The notes under the pieces are model-generated. The model saw nothing but the letters and a program-made list of their open reading frames with translations. It was not told the DNA's origin and did not search any database. A stretch of 64,000 nt of DNA from Pyropia haitanensis (Eukaryota > Rhodophyta > Bangiophyceae > Bangiales > Bangiaceae). Position numbers and translations under genes: made by a program. Shown here piece by piece: positions 22,571 to 32,242 of this stretch (position 1 is its first letter; every line of letters starts with the position of its first letter). Where the stretch lies: positions 3,239,090 to 3,303,089 of the forward strand of contig SDUX01000010.1 in NCBI GenBank assembly GCA_008729055.1, read 5' to 3'.

Positions 22571-23410
22571 GCACCCCCCCCAAACGGCGGGCTCGACGCA
22601 CCCCGCCGGCCGGGGCGGGCGCCACAGCGCCCAGGCCAGCCGCGGCGGGACCCGCGCCACGCCGCCCACAGCCGCGGCGGCCGCCGGCGTCCACCCCCCC
22701 GCACCCCGCGCGGGCGCCGTCACGCGGCCGCCACGGCACCAACGGCCGAGCGCGGGCGGCCGCGGCGGGGGTCTCCCACGGCGGCCACCGCCGCCGCCGC
22801 CGCCGGCAGCGGCGGTGGGCAGACGCGGCGCGCCGCCGCCGGCCGCGTCGGCAGCGCCAAAGGCAAGGCCGAGGCGTCGTGGTGGCGGGGCGGTGCGTCG
22901 GCACAACAAAAAAAACAAACACAAAAAAAAGAAAAACGGCAAGACCGACGACGTTGCGGGAAAAAAAAAAGGGTGGGGGGGAAGGTGGACGGGAGCTGGG
23001 GGGGACGCGACGCGGGGATGGACGGGGGGAGAGGGGGCGAGAGGGGGGGGGGGGGGCGGGAGTGAAGCGGGAGCGGCAAGGAGGTGGCGGGGAATGGACC
23101 GACGGGTTCCGCGTCGCGGCCGTCGTGACCACCCCGACCGCCGCGTGGCACCGCCGCTCAAACCACGGCGGCGGTGAGTCGGCACGACGAGGGCGAGGGG
23201 GGGGGGGGGGCGTCGCCGACCTGGGCAGGCGCGGACGCCGCCGCCGCCGCCGCCAAGTCCGCAGCCTGCCTCTGGTTGCTGGCGGGCAGCCGCCGCGCCA
23301 CGGGCGGGCGACGGCCAGCGCGGCGGCGGGCGGCGTCGGGGCGCGCTTGGAATTCCGCGGCCCGCCGCCCGCCGCCGCCGCCGCCGCCGCCAGACACGGT
23401 CGCCGTCGCG

Positions 23411-23472
<62 letters not shown>

Positions 23473-24204
23473 CGGTCACGCCACCGCCGGTGGCCCCGCG
23501 ACGGGCGGTCACGGCGGGGGACCCGCGCCACGGTGGCGGCGGCGGCGGCCGCCACCGGCGCGGCGGTGCGTGGCGGGGCGGGGGGGGGGGGGGGGGGGGG
23601 GGGGAGGGCGGGGGTGCCGCCGCCGGGTAGCCGGCGTGGAATTCGTCGGCCGCGGCGGGGTGGGGCGGGGGGGAGCCGACGCATGGTGTGGCCGCGCGGG
23701 ACGCGGCCGCCGTCGCCGCGTGGCGGGCGAGGTGACGGCGGTGGGGGGGGGTTGGACGCTGCCGTGGTCGCCGCGACTGCGTGGACTCGTCGGGCGCGGG
23801 GGGGGGGGGGGGGGGGGTTGTCGAGCATGGGGGTGCGGGGGCGGGACGGGACCTGCGGAGCGGGAGTGGACGGCGGTGGGTCCAATTGGAGCGTGCGCGA
23901 AATTCGAGCGCGGGATCGACCGCCCGTTGGGCGGCGGCCGGCGCGCCGGCCGGGGTGCGGCCGCGCACGAGCACGACCGAGGCTGAGCAAGGACCGACGG
24001 GACGGCGGTCACTGGTACCGTACACGTCCATGGCCACCCGCCCCCTGCGGGCGGGCACGCACGACCCCGTGCCGTCGACGCCTCCAGCCAGGCGGGTTGG
24101 CCCCATTGGGTGTCGTCGGCTCCCCCGCCACCCCCCCCCCCTCCTGCCGCACCTACTACACCGCGGCGGCCTCCCCAGACGGCCGGCCGCGCCCGTCCCC
24201 ACCC
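21917..24204. other. Low-complexity region upstream of the unrecognised gene
   Basis: Dominated by GCC/GGC repeats and homopolymers (GCC repeat at 23425-23470, G run at 23580-23604, A-rich tracts at 22908-22970). Pro-rich minus-strand frames at 22250-22450 may be further exons of the gene ending at 20616. Nothing else can be supported. Confidence 0.35.
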
Positions 24205-25356
24205 TCACGCCTCCACCAGCAGGTACGTCACGGCGGAGAAGCAGTTGGAGCGGATCATAATGTCCACCCCCCCGAGGGTGCACCCCCACTTGGCCAGCAT
24301 CGCCCGCGCGCACGCGTCGCCCTGCAGCCGCCGCAGCAGCGCAAACGACGCCCACGCGTTGCCGTACAGCCGCGACCGCGGGTCCGCCACCGCCGCCACC
24401 CCCGCCTCTGCCAGCGCGCGGTCGTCGACGGCGGCGGTCGCCGCGGCGGCGGCGGCGATGAGGTCCGCCGCGTAGCGGCCGCTGGCGGCCACGTCCGCGC
24501 GGCTGCCGAGGCGGGTCAGGTGCCCCCCGCTAAAGACCTCCCAGTCGAGCCGCAGCAGCGCCGCGTGGACGTCCCGGTAGCGGGCCACGTCCTCGGTGAT
24601 GCCGAGCGTGAATGGCGGCGCCCAGCCGGGAAAGACCACGTCCACGTGGTGTAGCACGCCGGGCGACCGCCCGGCGGGCGGGATGTGGACGGCCAAGTCC
24701 GTGGCGGTGTGGCCGCCAACGACGTGGAGGTCCACGCGCAGGCCGCCGCCGAGGCGGAGCGTCGCCCCCGACCGCGGCACCCGCCGCGTCACGCGCAGCG
24801 CGCGGCGGGTGGTGGAGCGGCGGACCATGTCGTCCGCCTCGTCGGTACCCCAGATGGCCACCCGCCGCGACGGGTGGCCCGACCGGAGGTGCTCCACGAC
24901 CCGCCGCGTGGCGCCAATGTGGTCCAGGTGCGCGTGCGAGTAGACTACGTCGACGGCGCGCGGGGCGGCGCCGCCGAGCACCTCATCGACCGCGGCGGTG
25001 AGGCGGGTGCCCGCGCCGCCGTCCGTATTGGACGCGGCGTTGTCAGACGCGTCAATGACCACCAGCCGCCGGCGGCGGCGCTCCCACAGCAGCAGCGACG
25101 TGTAGCCGCCGTCGAGGTAGGCGTACACGCCCGGCCGCAGGCGGGTCAGGTTGTACCCCGACGGCCGCAGCGGGGTGGGGATCTCCGCGGCGGGCACGGG
25201 CAGCGGCGGCGTGCAGGTGCCGCCCGACGGGAAGTCGGCCAGGCACGTGGCGAGGGCGGCCTCGCAGGTGGTGCCGTTGCGCGTTGCCGCCGCCGCGGCC
25301 GTTCCCCACACGAGCGCCGCCGCTACCGCCGCGACGGCAAAATAGCCGGCACGCAT
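24205..25356 (-). CDS. Secreted metallo-beta-lactamase-fold hydrolase
   Basis: 383 aa from ATG 25356. A classic signal peptide (MRAGYFAVAAVAAALVWG, then AAAAA) sends it into the secretory pathway; NGT (27-29) and NLT are possible glycosylation sites. The metal-binding motif SHAHLDHIG gives H141, H143, D145 and H146; further ligands are likely H216 in GGHTATD, D239 in HHVDVVFPG and H279 in GGHLTRLG. This is the full set for a two-metal metallo-beta-lactamase fold. The general layout resembles bacterial MBL-fold hydrolases of unknown substrate, so a specific reaction cannot be given. Cysteines C31, C38 and C48 near the N-terminus could form disulfides. Single exon. A TATAAA on the minus strand at 25594-25599 lies about 240 bp upstream. 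Divergent from the CblC fusion gene. Confidence 0.85.
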   Translation of the reverse strand: MRAGYFAVAAVAAALVWGTAAAAATRNGTTCEAALATCLADFPSGGTCTPPLPVPAAEIPTPLRPSGYNLTRLRPGVYAYLDGGYTSLLLWERRRRRLVVIDASDNAASNTDGGAGTRLTAAVDEVLGGAAPRAVDVVYSHAHLDHIGATRRVVEHLRSGHPSRRVAIWGTDEADDMVRRSTTRRALRVTRRVPRSGATLRLGGGLRVDLHVVGGHTATDLAVHIPPAGRSPGVLHHVDVVFPGWAPPFTLGITEDVARYRDVHAALLRLDWEVFSGGHLTRLGSRADVAASGRYAADLIAAAAAATAAVDDRALAEAGVAAVADPRSRLYGNAWASFALLRRLQGDACARAMLAKWGCTLGGVDIMIRSNCFSAVTYLLVEA

Positions 25357-26168
25357 GGTGGGCAATGTGGGGATGCGGAAGGCACGGGGCGGCGGGGGAG
25401 GGGGGGGGGGGGGAGCGAGAATGCGCGCCCAGCAGACGACAGCCGACGCGACCAACTTCCCAGACGTCTCAGACGAGACGGACGGTGGGATGAGGGCGGT
25501 GACACCGGGTCTCGACGGCTGGGGCGGCTTTAGTCTGGGGTGAGAAGAGCGGACGCGGGCGACCGCGGCCTCCCGCTGCACGGCGCGGGGAGCTTTATAG
25601 ATTGCTCTGGCGAGCGGCTTTGCGGCCGCCCCGGCCGCGTTCGACGTCCATCCGCGCTCCGGCAAGCCGGTTGGCGACAGCCAGGCCCCCCCCCGCGCAC
25701 GGGCGCGCGCGCACCGCCCGCGGGCTCTGTCCCTGCAACGTCCACTGTCCGAGCCCCTCCATACGCATGGACCCTTGCAGCGGGGGCCAAGATCACGACG
25801 ATCTACTCGCTTCCTGCAGAGGCCTGACACTTCCATAGAGATATACCGGCGCTCGGCGGCGACGCGTGTGGCGGTCCGTGGCGGTGCGGAGCGGGACGCG
25901 GAGCCAATCAATGACAACCATGAACCGCCATCCCATTTGGGCCGCGTGGCCAGCGGCGTCGACGGGGTCGCCTCGACGCCGGTGGCAGTCAACGTCGCGC
26001 CCGTCCGGTCGTATGGGGGCGTCCAACCCGGCCGAGACGCGGGCGCCGCGCGCCGACGCGGACAGGGCTCTTCCTGGTCTCGCCTAGGGACACCACCGCG
26101 CGGCGGCGGACACCCGCGGCCTCTGTTCCCGCCTCTCGCCCGTGGCGGCGCCTCTGCCCGTCGCGGCC
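25357..26168. promoter_or_regulatory. Divergent promoter region of MBL-fold and CblC-fusion genes
   Basis: Shared 5' region. TATAAA on the minus strand at 25594-25599 serves the MBL-fold gene by position. AGATATACC at about 25840 could serve the plus-strand gene. GCC repeats start at 26170, inside the coding sequence of the fusion gene. Confidence 0.4.
25594..25599 (-). promoter_or_regulatory. TATA box candidate of the MBL-fold gene
   Basis: CTATAAAGCTCC on the minus strand, in a GC-rich setting, about 240 bp before ATG 25356. Position and sequence fit a core promoter; there is no direct evidence of use. Confidence 0.4.
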
Positions 26169-26170
26169 AT

Positions 26171-26242
<72 letters not shown>

Positions 26243-28729
26243 GGCACCCGCTGCCGGTGCCGCGGCGGTGGCAGCAGTGGCGCCCCACCCGCGCTCCCTT
26301 GCCGCGGCGCGGGCGTCCACCCCCCCTGCCGCCACCGACGATGGAGCTGCCGCCGCAGCCGCCGCAGCCGCCGCCGCCGACGCCGACGCCGCCGCCGTCG
26401 CCGCCACCCTCCGCCGCCTCACCGCCGTCGCGGCGGCGGCGGGCCTGGATATTGTCGCCCCCCTCTGTCTGTCTGCCTACAACGATGCGGTACGGGGCAC
26501 GCCGCACGTGCGGGTGCCACCGCCACCGGGGGGGGGCCGCGACGCCCTCGCCATCCTCATTGGCAACACCCGCGCGCTGTGGGAGCCGTTCCTCGCGTCA
26601 CTCGTGGCAGAGGCGGGTGCGCGGCGGCCATCCCGCGCTGTGGCGGCCACGGCGGCAGGGGCGGCGGCGGCGGCGGCCGCCCCCCCCCGCACCCGCCCCA
26701 CCCCGTCCCCCCCGCCCCTCCCCGCGGGGGGCCCGCTCGACGCCTACGTGGAGCGCGCCATCACAGCAGCGACGGCGGCGGCGTTTGACGCCACCGCCGG
26801 GCGGCTCCCGCCCCCGGCCGTCGCGGACGTGCGCCTCGCCGCGGACGTTCGGCCCGGCCGGCTGTTTGGGGCCGCCGCCGCGGGCGCGGCGGCGGGCCTC
26901 GGCACCGTCCATCCTGTCGCGCGGCTGCTGGTGAGTGACAGGTGGGGGGCGTGGCTCGCGCTGCGGGCGCTGATCGTCACGACCGTGCCGGCGGGGGGGG
27001 GGGTGCTGGCCGCCGCGGCAGCGGCGGTGGCGGCGGCGGCAACGTCGGCGGCGGCCACCGCCGGCAGTCCCTTCGTGACGGCAACGGCCGCCGCCGTGCG
27101 GTCCGCGGAAGAGGACGACGCCCTCCACGCCGCGTTTGCCGCCGCGGTTGCGGCAAGCGCTGCCGCCGCCGCCGCCGCCGCTGCGGCCGCCGCCGCTGAC
27201 GCTGACGCGGGGGGTGGGGCGGTTGCTGCCGCCGGCGCGGGCGTCCCCCCTGCTCCCCCCCCCCCCCGCCCACGGTCCTTGCGCCGAGCGCGTGGCGCGC
27301 GTGGGCGGCCGTCCGCGAGGCGGTGTCGCCCACCCACCCCGCCCGCTACAGCGACGCGCAGCTGGCCTACCACTACACCGCCGACGCGCAGCTGCTGCGG
27401 CGGCCGGTCGAGGTCGCCCGCCGCTTGCGCGCGGCGGTGGGGCGCGCGTTGGCCGACGCGCTGTGCGGCGGTGGCAGCTGCGACGGCGACAGCGGCGGCG
27501 GCAGCGACAGCGGCAGCGACGGCGCGGTCGGCGGCGGCGGGGGTGGGGGCGCGCCCGACGGCCCGCGGCCGCCCGTGTACGGGCTGTTGCTCAGCGGCGG
27601 AGTGGACTCGGCGGCGCTGCTCGCTGCCGAGGAGGGCGCCCCCATCTCGGTCTGCGTCACCGTGGGTGTCGTCGACGCCGACGGCACCCCGCTGGGCACC
27701 GACGCCGCCGCGGGCGCGGCGGTGGCGGCGGGCGTGGCGGCCCGTCGCGCCGCCGCCGCCGCCGCCGCGGCCGGCGGCGGCGGCGGCGCGTCGCCCTCCG
27801 CGTCCCCGCTGCGTCATGTGGCCGTGTCCGTCACGCTCGACGAGCTGGTCGCCGACGCGACGCTCGGCTGGACCGCCGCCGCCCTCGGCACGTGCGACCC
27901 GATGGAGCTCCGCAACGCGGTGGTGCTGACCGTCGGCCTGCGCGCCGCCGCGGCGGCGGGCGTGACGACCATCCTCACCGGCGATGGCGCCGACGAGCTG
28001 CTCGGCGGCTACGCGTTTACCCACCGCCTCGGCCCCGACGCGTTTGTCGCGCATCGCGCGTCGCTGCTGGCGGCAGCGACGTGGGCGGCGCCGCCGCTCG
28101 CGGCGGCGCTAGGAGTGGCGTGCGCGCAGCCGTACCTCCACGCCGCCGTGCGGCGCGTCGCGGCGGGCCTCACCAAGGCCGACGTTGTCGACGGCGGCGG
28201 CGGCGACAAGCTGCCCCTCCGCCGCGCGTTCGCGGCGGCCATCCCCGCCGGCGGCGCGGGCCGGGCCAAGGCGGCGGCGGAGGTGGGCTCGGGCGCGGCC
28301 ACGCTCCGCACCCGCCCGGCGTGGTGGGCGGCGCGGACGACCGCCGCGGCGGCGGCGGCGGCGGTCGCCCGCGGCTGGGCCGCCCACGGCGTGCGCGTGC
28401 GGGGGCGGGAGCACGCGGCGTGCGTGGCGGCGTGGGCGGCCGCGTCTGGGGGGGCGCTGCCCGCTACTGGCGGGCGCCGCCGTCGGCAACCTGGCTGGGG
28501 GGGGGGTGGGCCCGCGCCACGCGGCGCCGCGGCTGACGCGGCGCTCGAGGGGGGGGGGGGGTGGTGGTGTGGCGGCTGCGGCTATGACCTTGCTGCCGCG
28601 GAGCGCGACTTTTGCGTCACGTGCGGGCTGTGGCCCGCAAATGTGACGCCGGACGAGGCGGCGGCCGCCGCCGCGTGGGCGGTGGCGGCCGAGGCACTCG
28701 CACTGGGGGAGGGGGGGGGGGGGGGGTGA
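26169..28729 (+). CDS. Fusion: CblC (MMACHC-like) cobalamin-processing domain plus asparagine-synthetase-type domain
   Basis: N-terminal half matches CblC/MMACHC, which removes the upper ligand of vitamin B12: GLDIVAPLCLSAYNDAVRG, then LAILIGNTRALWEPFLASL, PLDAYVERAI, VHPVARLLVSDRWGAWLALR and, after a low-complexity loop, WRAWAAVREAVSP and ARYSDAQLAYHYT. The same frame runs directly into an ATP-pyrophosphatase domain of the asparagine synthetase C-terminal type: LLLSGGVDSAALLA (PP-loop) and ILTGDGADELLGGYAF. A short Cys4 ribbon (WWCGGCGYDL, then FCVTCGLWP) ends the protein. The only frame change is at the 13-C run 27255-27267, inside the CblC domain, so the domain fusion does not depend on it. 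First ATG in frame is 26169; the open frame to 26142 begins with GTG. What the PP-loop domain acts on is unknown; the N-terminal glutaminase domain of asparagine synthetase is absent. Confidence 0.82.
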
Positions 28730-29958
28730 CGCGCGTTGCGGCCTGGCTGCCGGCGGTGGCGATGACGTGGAGGGGAGGAGGAAGGGGGTGGGGGGGCGGA
28801 CGCGCCGGGCTCCCGACCCTGCGTGGGGGGGTGGGCGGGCTATAGGTGGCTTTGTGGTGTGGGGGCACCCCCCACTCCCCCTCCCCCCGTACCATCCCCA
28901 TGGGCCTACGCTCGCGGAGCGCTGGCGTCCAACTGCGCGCCCGTGCTGGCGTGCGCGTCCCGCCGCTCCCCGCACAGTGCAAACCCGGGCGCCCCCCCTC
29001 CCCGCGCGACCACCGCCGGCGTCCCCTCTCCCCCCTCCTCCCCCGGGGCGGCTGGCGCGCTTTGGCCTGCGCCGACAGTGGGCAGGGAGGCACCCGCCCG
29101 GCCAGCGCCCGTGCGCGGCAGCATCGCCACTGTCGGGCGGGCAGCCGCGCTGTCGCGTACCCACGCGTGCGCAAATAGCGCGGGCCATCGGGCTGACCGC
29201 CGGTGCACCCGCCGCGAGCCGCAGCCGCGACGGCGGTGGTGGTCGCGCCGCCTGCCTGACCCGTCAATGGGGGTGCGTGTCGATGGGGTCACTCGGGAAA
29301 GAAGGGGGAGGGGTGTGACCATGGCGGCTGCGACGACGGCGGCGGTCGCTATGCCAGCGGCGAGGGTGCCCGCCCATCGTCGCGGCCGTTGCGGTCACCC
29401 GCACAACTACCGACGGCGTGCCCGCCGCCGTGCTCCCGTCATCGGTGCGTGTACGCTCCAGGCGGGATGCGCGCATGGCCGCGACGCCGAGGCGGGGTGG
29501 TTGTGGTGCGGGTGCTGTGGCGACGGGGTGCAGGCACCCCGTCACGGTGGCGACGCACGTGCCGCTGTACGGTCGAGCGGCGGTTGCCAGCGGCGCGCCC
29601 GGTGCGCAGTGGGGGAAGACTGATTGGCCGGGACACCCCGTTGGGCGCAGGGGTGCCGTGCTGTCTTGCTTTGCGTGGGGGGAGCGGCGTGAGGAGTGGC
29701 ACCAGTCGGCTAGGCGAGACGCGTCCAACCCTCCTCCCGGAAGAGGGGTGAGGCTGGGGGCCTGCACGGGTGTTCCCACAGAGCGCTAGCTAGTAGCTAG
29801 CCAGAGTCCGAGCAGGAACAAGCATTGACACGCCCCCCAAATGGGCACGTGCTCACACCGGCAAAATCGCAGACGACAACGACATCCCAAAGTCAAAGCG
29901 GCGTCCTCCCAAACGCGCGGCGCCCGTCGAGGCTCCGGCGACCTCCACCCTCAGGCGC
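28730..29958. other. Convergent intergenic region
   Basis: No supportable gene. Open frames are Arg/Pro/Gly shadows. The last 130 bases (from about 29826) belong to the duplicated 3' flank of the secreted-protein gene, with CCCCAAATGGGCACGTGC shared with 37200-37217. Confidence 0.45.
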
Positions 29959-31230
29959 TCACGCGCGGTCCAGAGACAGCTTGTTGCAAAGCCACTTGAG
30001 GAAGTCCTCCAGGTTGCCCCGCTTGGCAGCAGCCAGATCGCGATCGTGCTTGCCGTCCTTGATCTCGTCGAGCAGCTTGAACACCTTGGGGACGACATCC
30101 TTGACCTTGTCGAAAATCTTGTCGACCCGGGCGATGACCTCCTTCTTGGACGGAATGCACCTGTCCAGCTTGCCCGCCTTGAAGTCGGCGATCTTTTTGT
30201 CAAGCTTTCCGTCCTTGAACGCCTTCCACACCGGCCGCAGCGCCCTCATCAGCATCTGCTTCGGGACCGTCTTGTCGACCGGGCGCACGGACGCCAGCGC
30301 ATCCAGGTCGGTGGCGACCGGGGCGGTGGGCGCGGCGGGCGTGTCCACCCGCGTGTAGACGGCAGGCAGAGCGGCGGCGGGCGCGACGGCCGCCGCCACA
30401 GCCACGGTCGCGAGGGCCACCATCGAGAGGAAGCGCCCCATGATGAGATTCTCAAAGGGAGGCGAGTGAAAGCGGGAGGGAGTGGGGGTTGGCTGGGCTA
30501 GCGCGGGCGCAAGGTGCCGGAGAGGTGGCGAGGCAGGCGGGAGGTCGGAAGATTGGGATGAAGACGGCGGCGCGCACGAGTTGTGGATGCTTGGCAGGTC
30601 CGCCACACTGACGCCCTCGCGGCGCTACTATATGTACGCACGAGCCTCCTATCGCCCTCTACGAGCAGCGCGCGAGCGCACCCCCGCTCCACCCGCTGTG
30701 CGTCGACTCTGCACGCACCGAGAGCCAGCGGCACACCAGACCGTCAGGACGTCCCGATAGGGCATCGCAGGGGTGGCTTCGACGGGGACACTCTGCCAAG
30801 TCAGCAGGCCTTTGCGCATGCTCGTTGCCTCCCTCATGGAGGGCGAGATTCCGCTTGAGTCCGAGTCATGTGTCATTGGGCCACTACGCCACGCCGAGTG
30901 GTGCCAGCGTGACGGTGCGTACGCGGCTCTATCCATTCGTCGCGATCAGACGCCCGGGCGACATCCGTCGGCACCCCCGCCCGCCATGAGCATGCGCCTG
31001 CCCGCCATCCGTGGCTACGTACGGTACCCGCACTTGATCCGCCGCATCTGCATCAGCAGTATCGGCACATGCGCCCCGCGCGGGGGCGGACACTGTTCGC
31101 GCCCTGGGCCCGAGGCTGACGCTCACCACAGGACGGTACAGTAGGAATACACACGCACAGCAACCAGGGCGCGCGTGCTCCGTTGACGGCGGCGGTGGCG
31201 AGGCACGCTGACGACCATGCGCCATCCACT
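29826..31230. repeat. Segmental duplication, copy 1
   Basis: Similarity with copy 2 extends beyond the coding sequence. 3' flank: CCCCAAATGGGCACGTGC and CAGGCGCTCAC are shared. 5' flank: the A/T-rich promoter patch, ACCGTCAGGAC near 30740 versus 38116, and GGACACTGT plus CGTTGACGG blocks near 31090-31190 versus 38456-38570. Boundaries are approximate because the flanks have diverged. Confidence 0.6.
29959..30441 (-). CDS. Small secreted Lys-rich helical protein, paralogue 1
   Basis: 160 aa from ATG 30441. A signal peptide (MGRFLSMVALATVAVAAAVA, cleavage near AALPA) precedes an Ala/Pro/Thr spacer and a mature domain rich in Lys and Asp: MRALRPVWKAFKDGKLDKK, IADFKAGKLD, VVPKVFKLLDEIKDGKHD, then LAAAKRGNLEDFLKWLC and NKLSLDRA at the end. 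The pattern predicts an all-helical domain. No known family is recognised. Two Cys (DRCIPSK, WLCNKL) could pair. A second copy lies at 37316-37810. A TATA-like CATATAGT on the minus strand at about 30626-30633 lies about 190 bp upstream, and the homologous position in the second copy is also A/T-rich. Probable extracellular or wall protein, inferred only from secretion and paralogy. Confidence 0.82.
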   Translation of the reverse strand: MGRFLSMVALATVAVAAAVAPAAALPAVYTRVDTPAAPTAPVATDLDALASVRPVDKTVPKQMLMRALRPVWKAFKDGKLDKKIADFKAGKLDRCIPSKKEVIARVDKIFDKVKDVVPKVFKLLDEIKDGKHDRDLAAAKRGNLEDFLKWLCNKLSLDRA

Positions 31231-31378
31231 GTCCATCCGTGGGTAGGGGGGGAGGAGTACCAAATGAAACGAAGGTTGTTGTTCAAAAAACCGGTAATCC
31301 GCATTGCGGAATCTGCAAACATAGACAACAAAGCAAATCATTGTATGTGCTTACAGTCTAGCTTCTAATTTTGGTACC

Positions 31379-31494
31379 GTGCGTCCTATAAAAAGTGGAT
31401 GTTGCAGGGACGTGCAGGTACGGGATCCATTGGTCCAGACGGCGATTTCATACACCTTCACGTACCGTCAACATCCACTGATTGTAGGACGCAC
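31379..31494. repeat. Imperfect 36-bp inverted repeat (foldback)
   Basis: 31379-31414 pairs with the reverse complement of 31459-31494. Shared blocks are GTGCGTCCTA, AGTGGATGTTG and ACGTG, separated by mismatched stretches. The loop is 44 bp. The left arm contains CTATAAAAAG, which resembles a TATA box. It could be a small foldback element or a structured promoter. Confidence 0.6.
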
Positions 31495-32149
31495 TCTAAA
31501 GGTCTATTCCGTATAGCTGGTCACCTGAGAAGACCCAACTTCGTGCCCCCCGCATGACTCAGGGCGTCGCGGGAGCGACCAGTTCCTTTTTTTTCTCGAG
31601 TATAGTTCTCATAGGCATCAGGAAGCACTGTTTATCTGTTGTTTTGTGGATGATCCCATCTGCTCAAAAAGATAACACTCCGTTCATAGGCAGGTCAGCC
31701 GTGTGGCGCTGTGGCAACAATCAGCAACTCGTCCGTTTTTCATACTTTGAGGCTCTATAATACATCCAAAAAGATTTTTTTTTTGGCTTCAGCAGAGCGC
31801 ATGTCTATCGGAGTGGAGCTATGTTTGACTTTTCCGCCACAAGTTCTTCTTAAGTCCAAAGTGTGATGGAGACTGGACGAGCACCGCTGCACGCCAGAGG
31901 CTGCTCCCATCCCGGACCGGGCTGTGCCACACCCTGCCCGTCTTCTGCACCGTCGTCCCCGCTCCCCCCCCCTGCGCCCCCGATCCCCATCCGCGGTCTA
32001 CGTGGTCACCGTGGAGCAACAACTCCAACGGCCGGCCCAACACCAGGTGGAATGAACGGGCTCGCGGCGGGGTGAGTCCCCAATCCACGCACCTGATTGG
32101 CTTAGCTATAAAGCTATCCTTTGAGCCATCCTGCAGAATATAGCTCAGA

Positions 32150-32242
32150 GGATAGCCTTTTGGCGCACGGATATAGCTTTTTGGCGCACCGAGAGACATG
32201 CTCTGAGCTAAAAAATGGCTTGTTGGCGCACCGATAGACATG
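32150..32242 (+). repeat. Degenerate tandem repeats with GGCGCACCGA core
   Basis: Three related units begin CTTTTGGCGCACGGATATAG (about 32156), CTTTTTGGCGCACCGAGAGA (about 32182) and CTTGTTGGCGCACCGATAGA (about 32219). The last two also share GACATGCTCT(A/G)AGC. Unit length is 25-40 bp and irregular. Confidence 0.6.
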
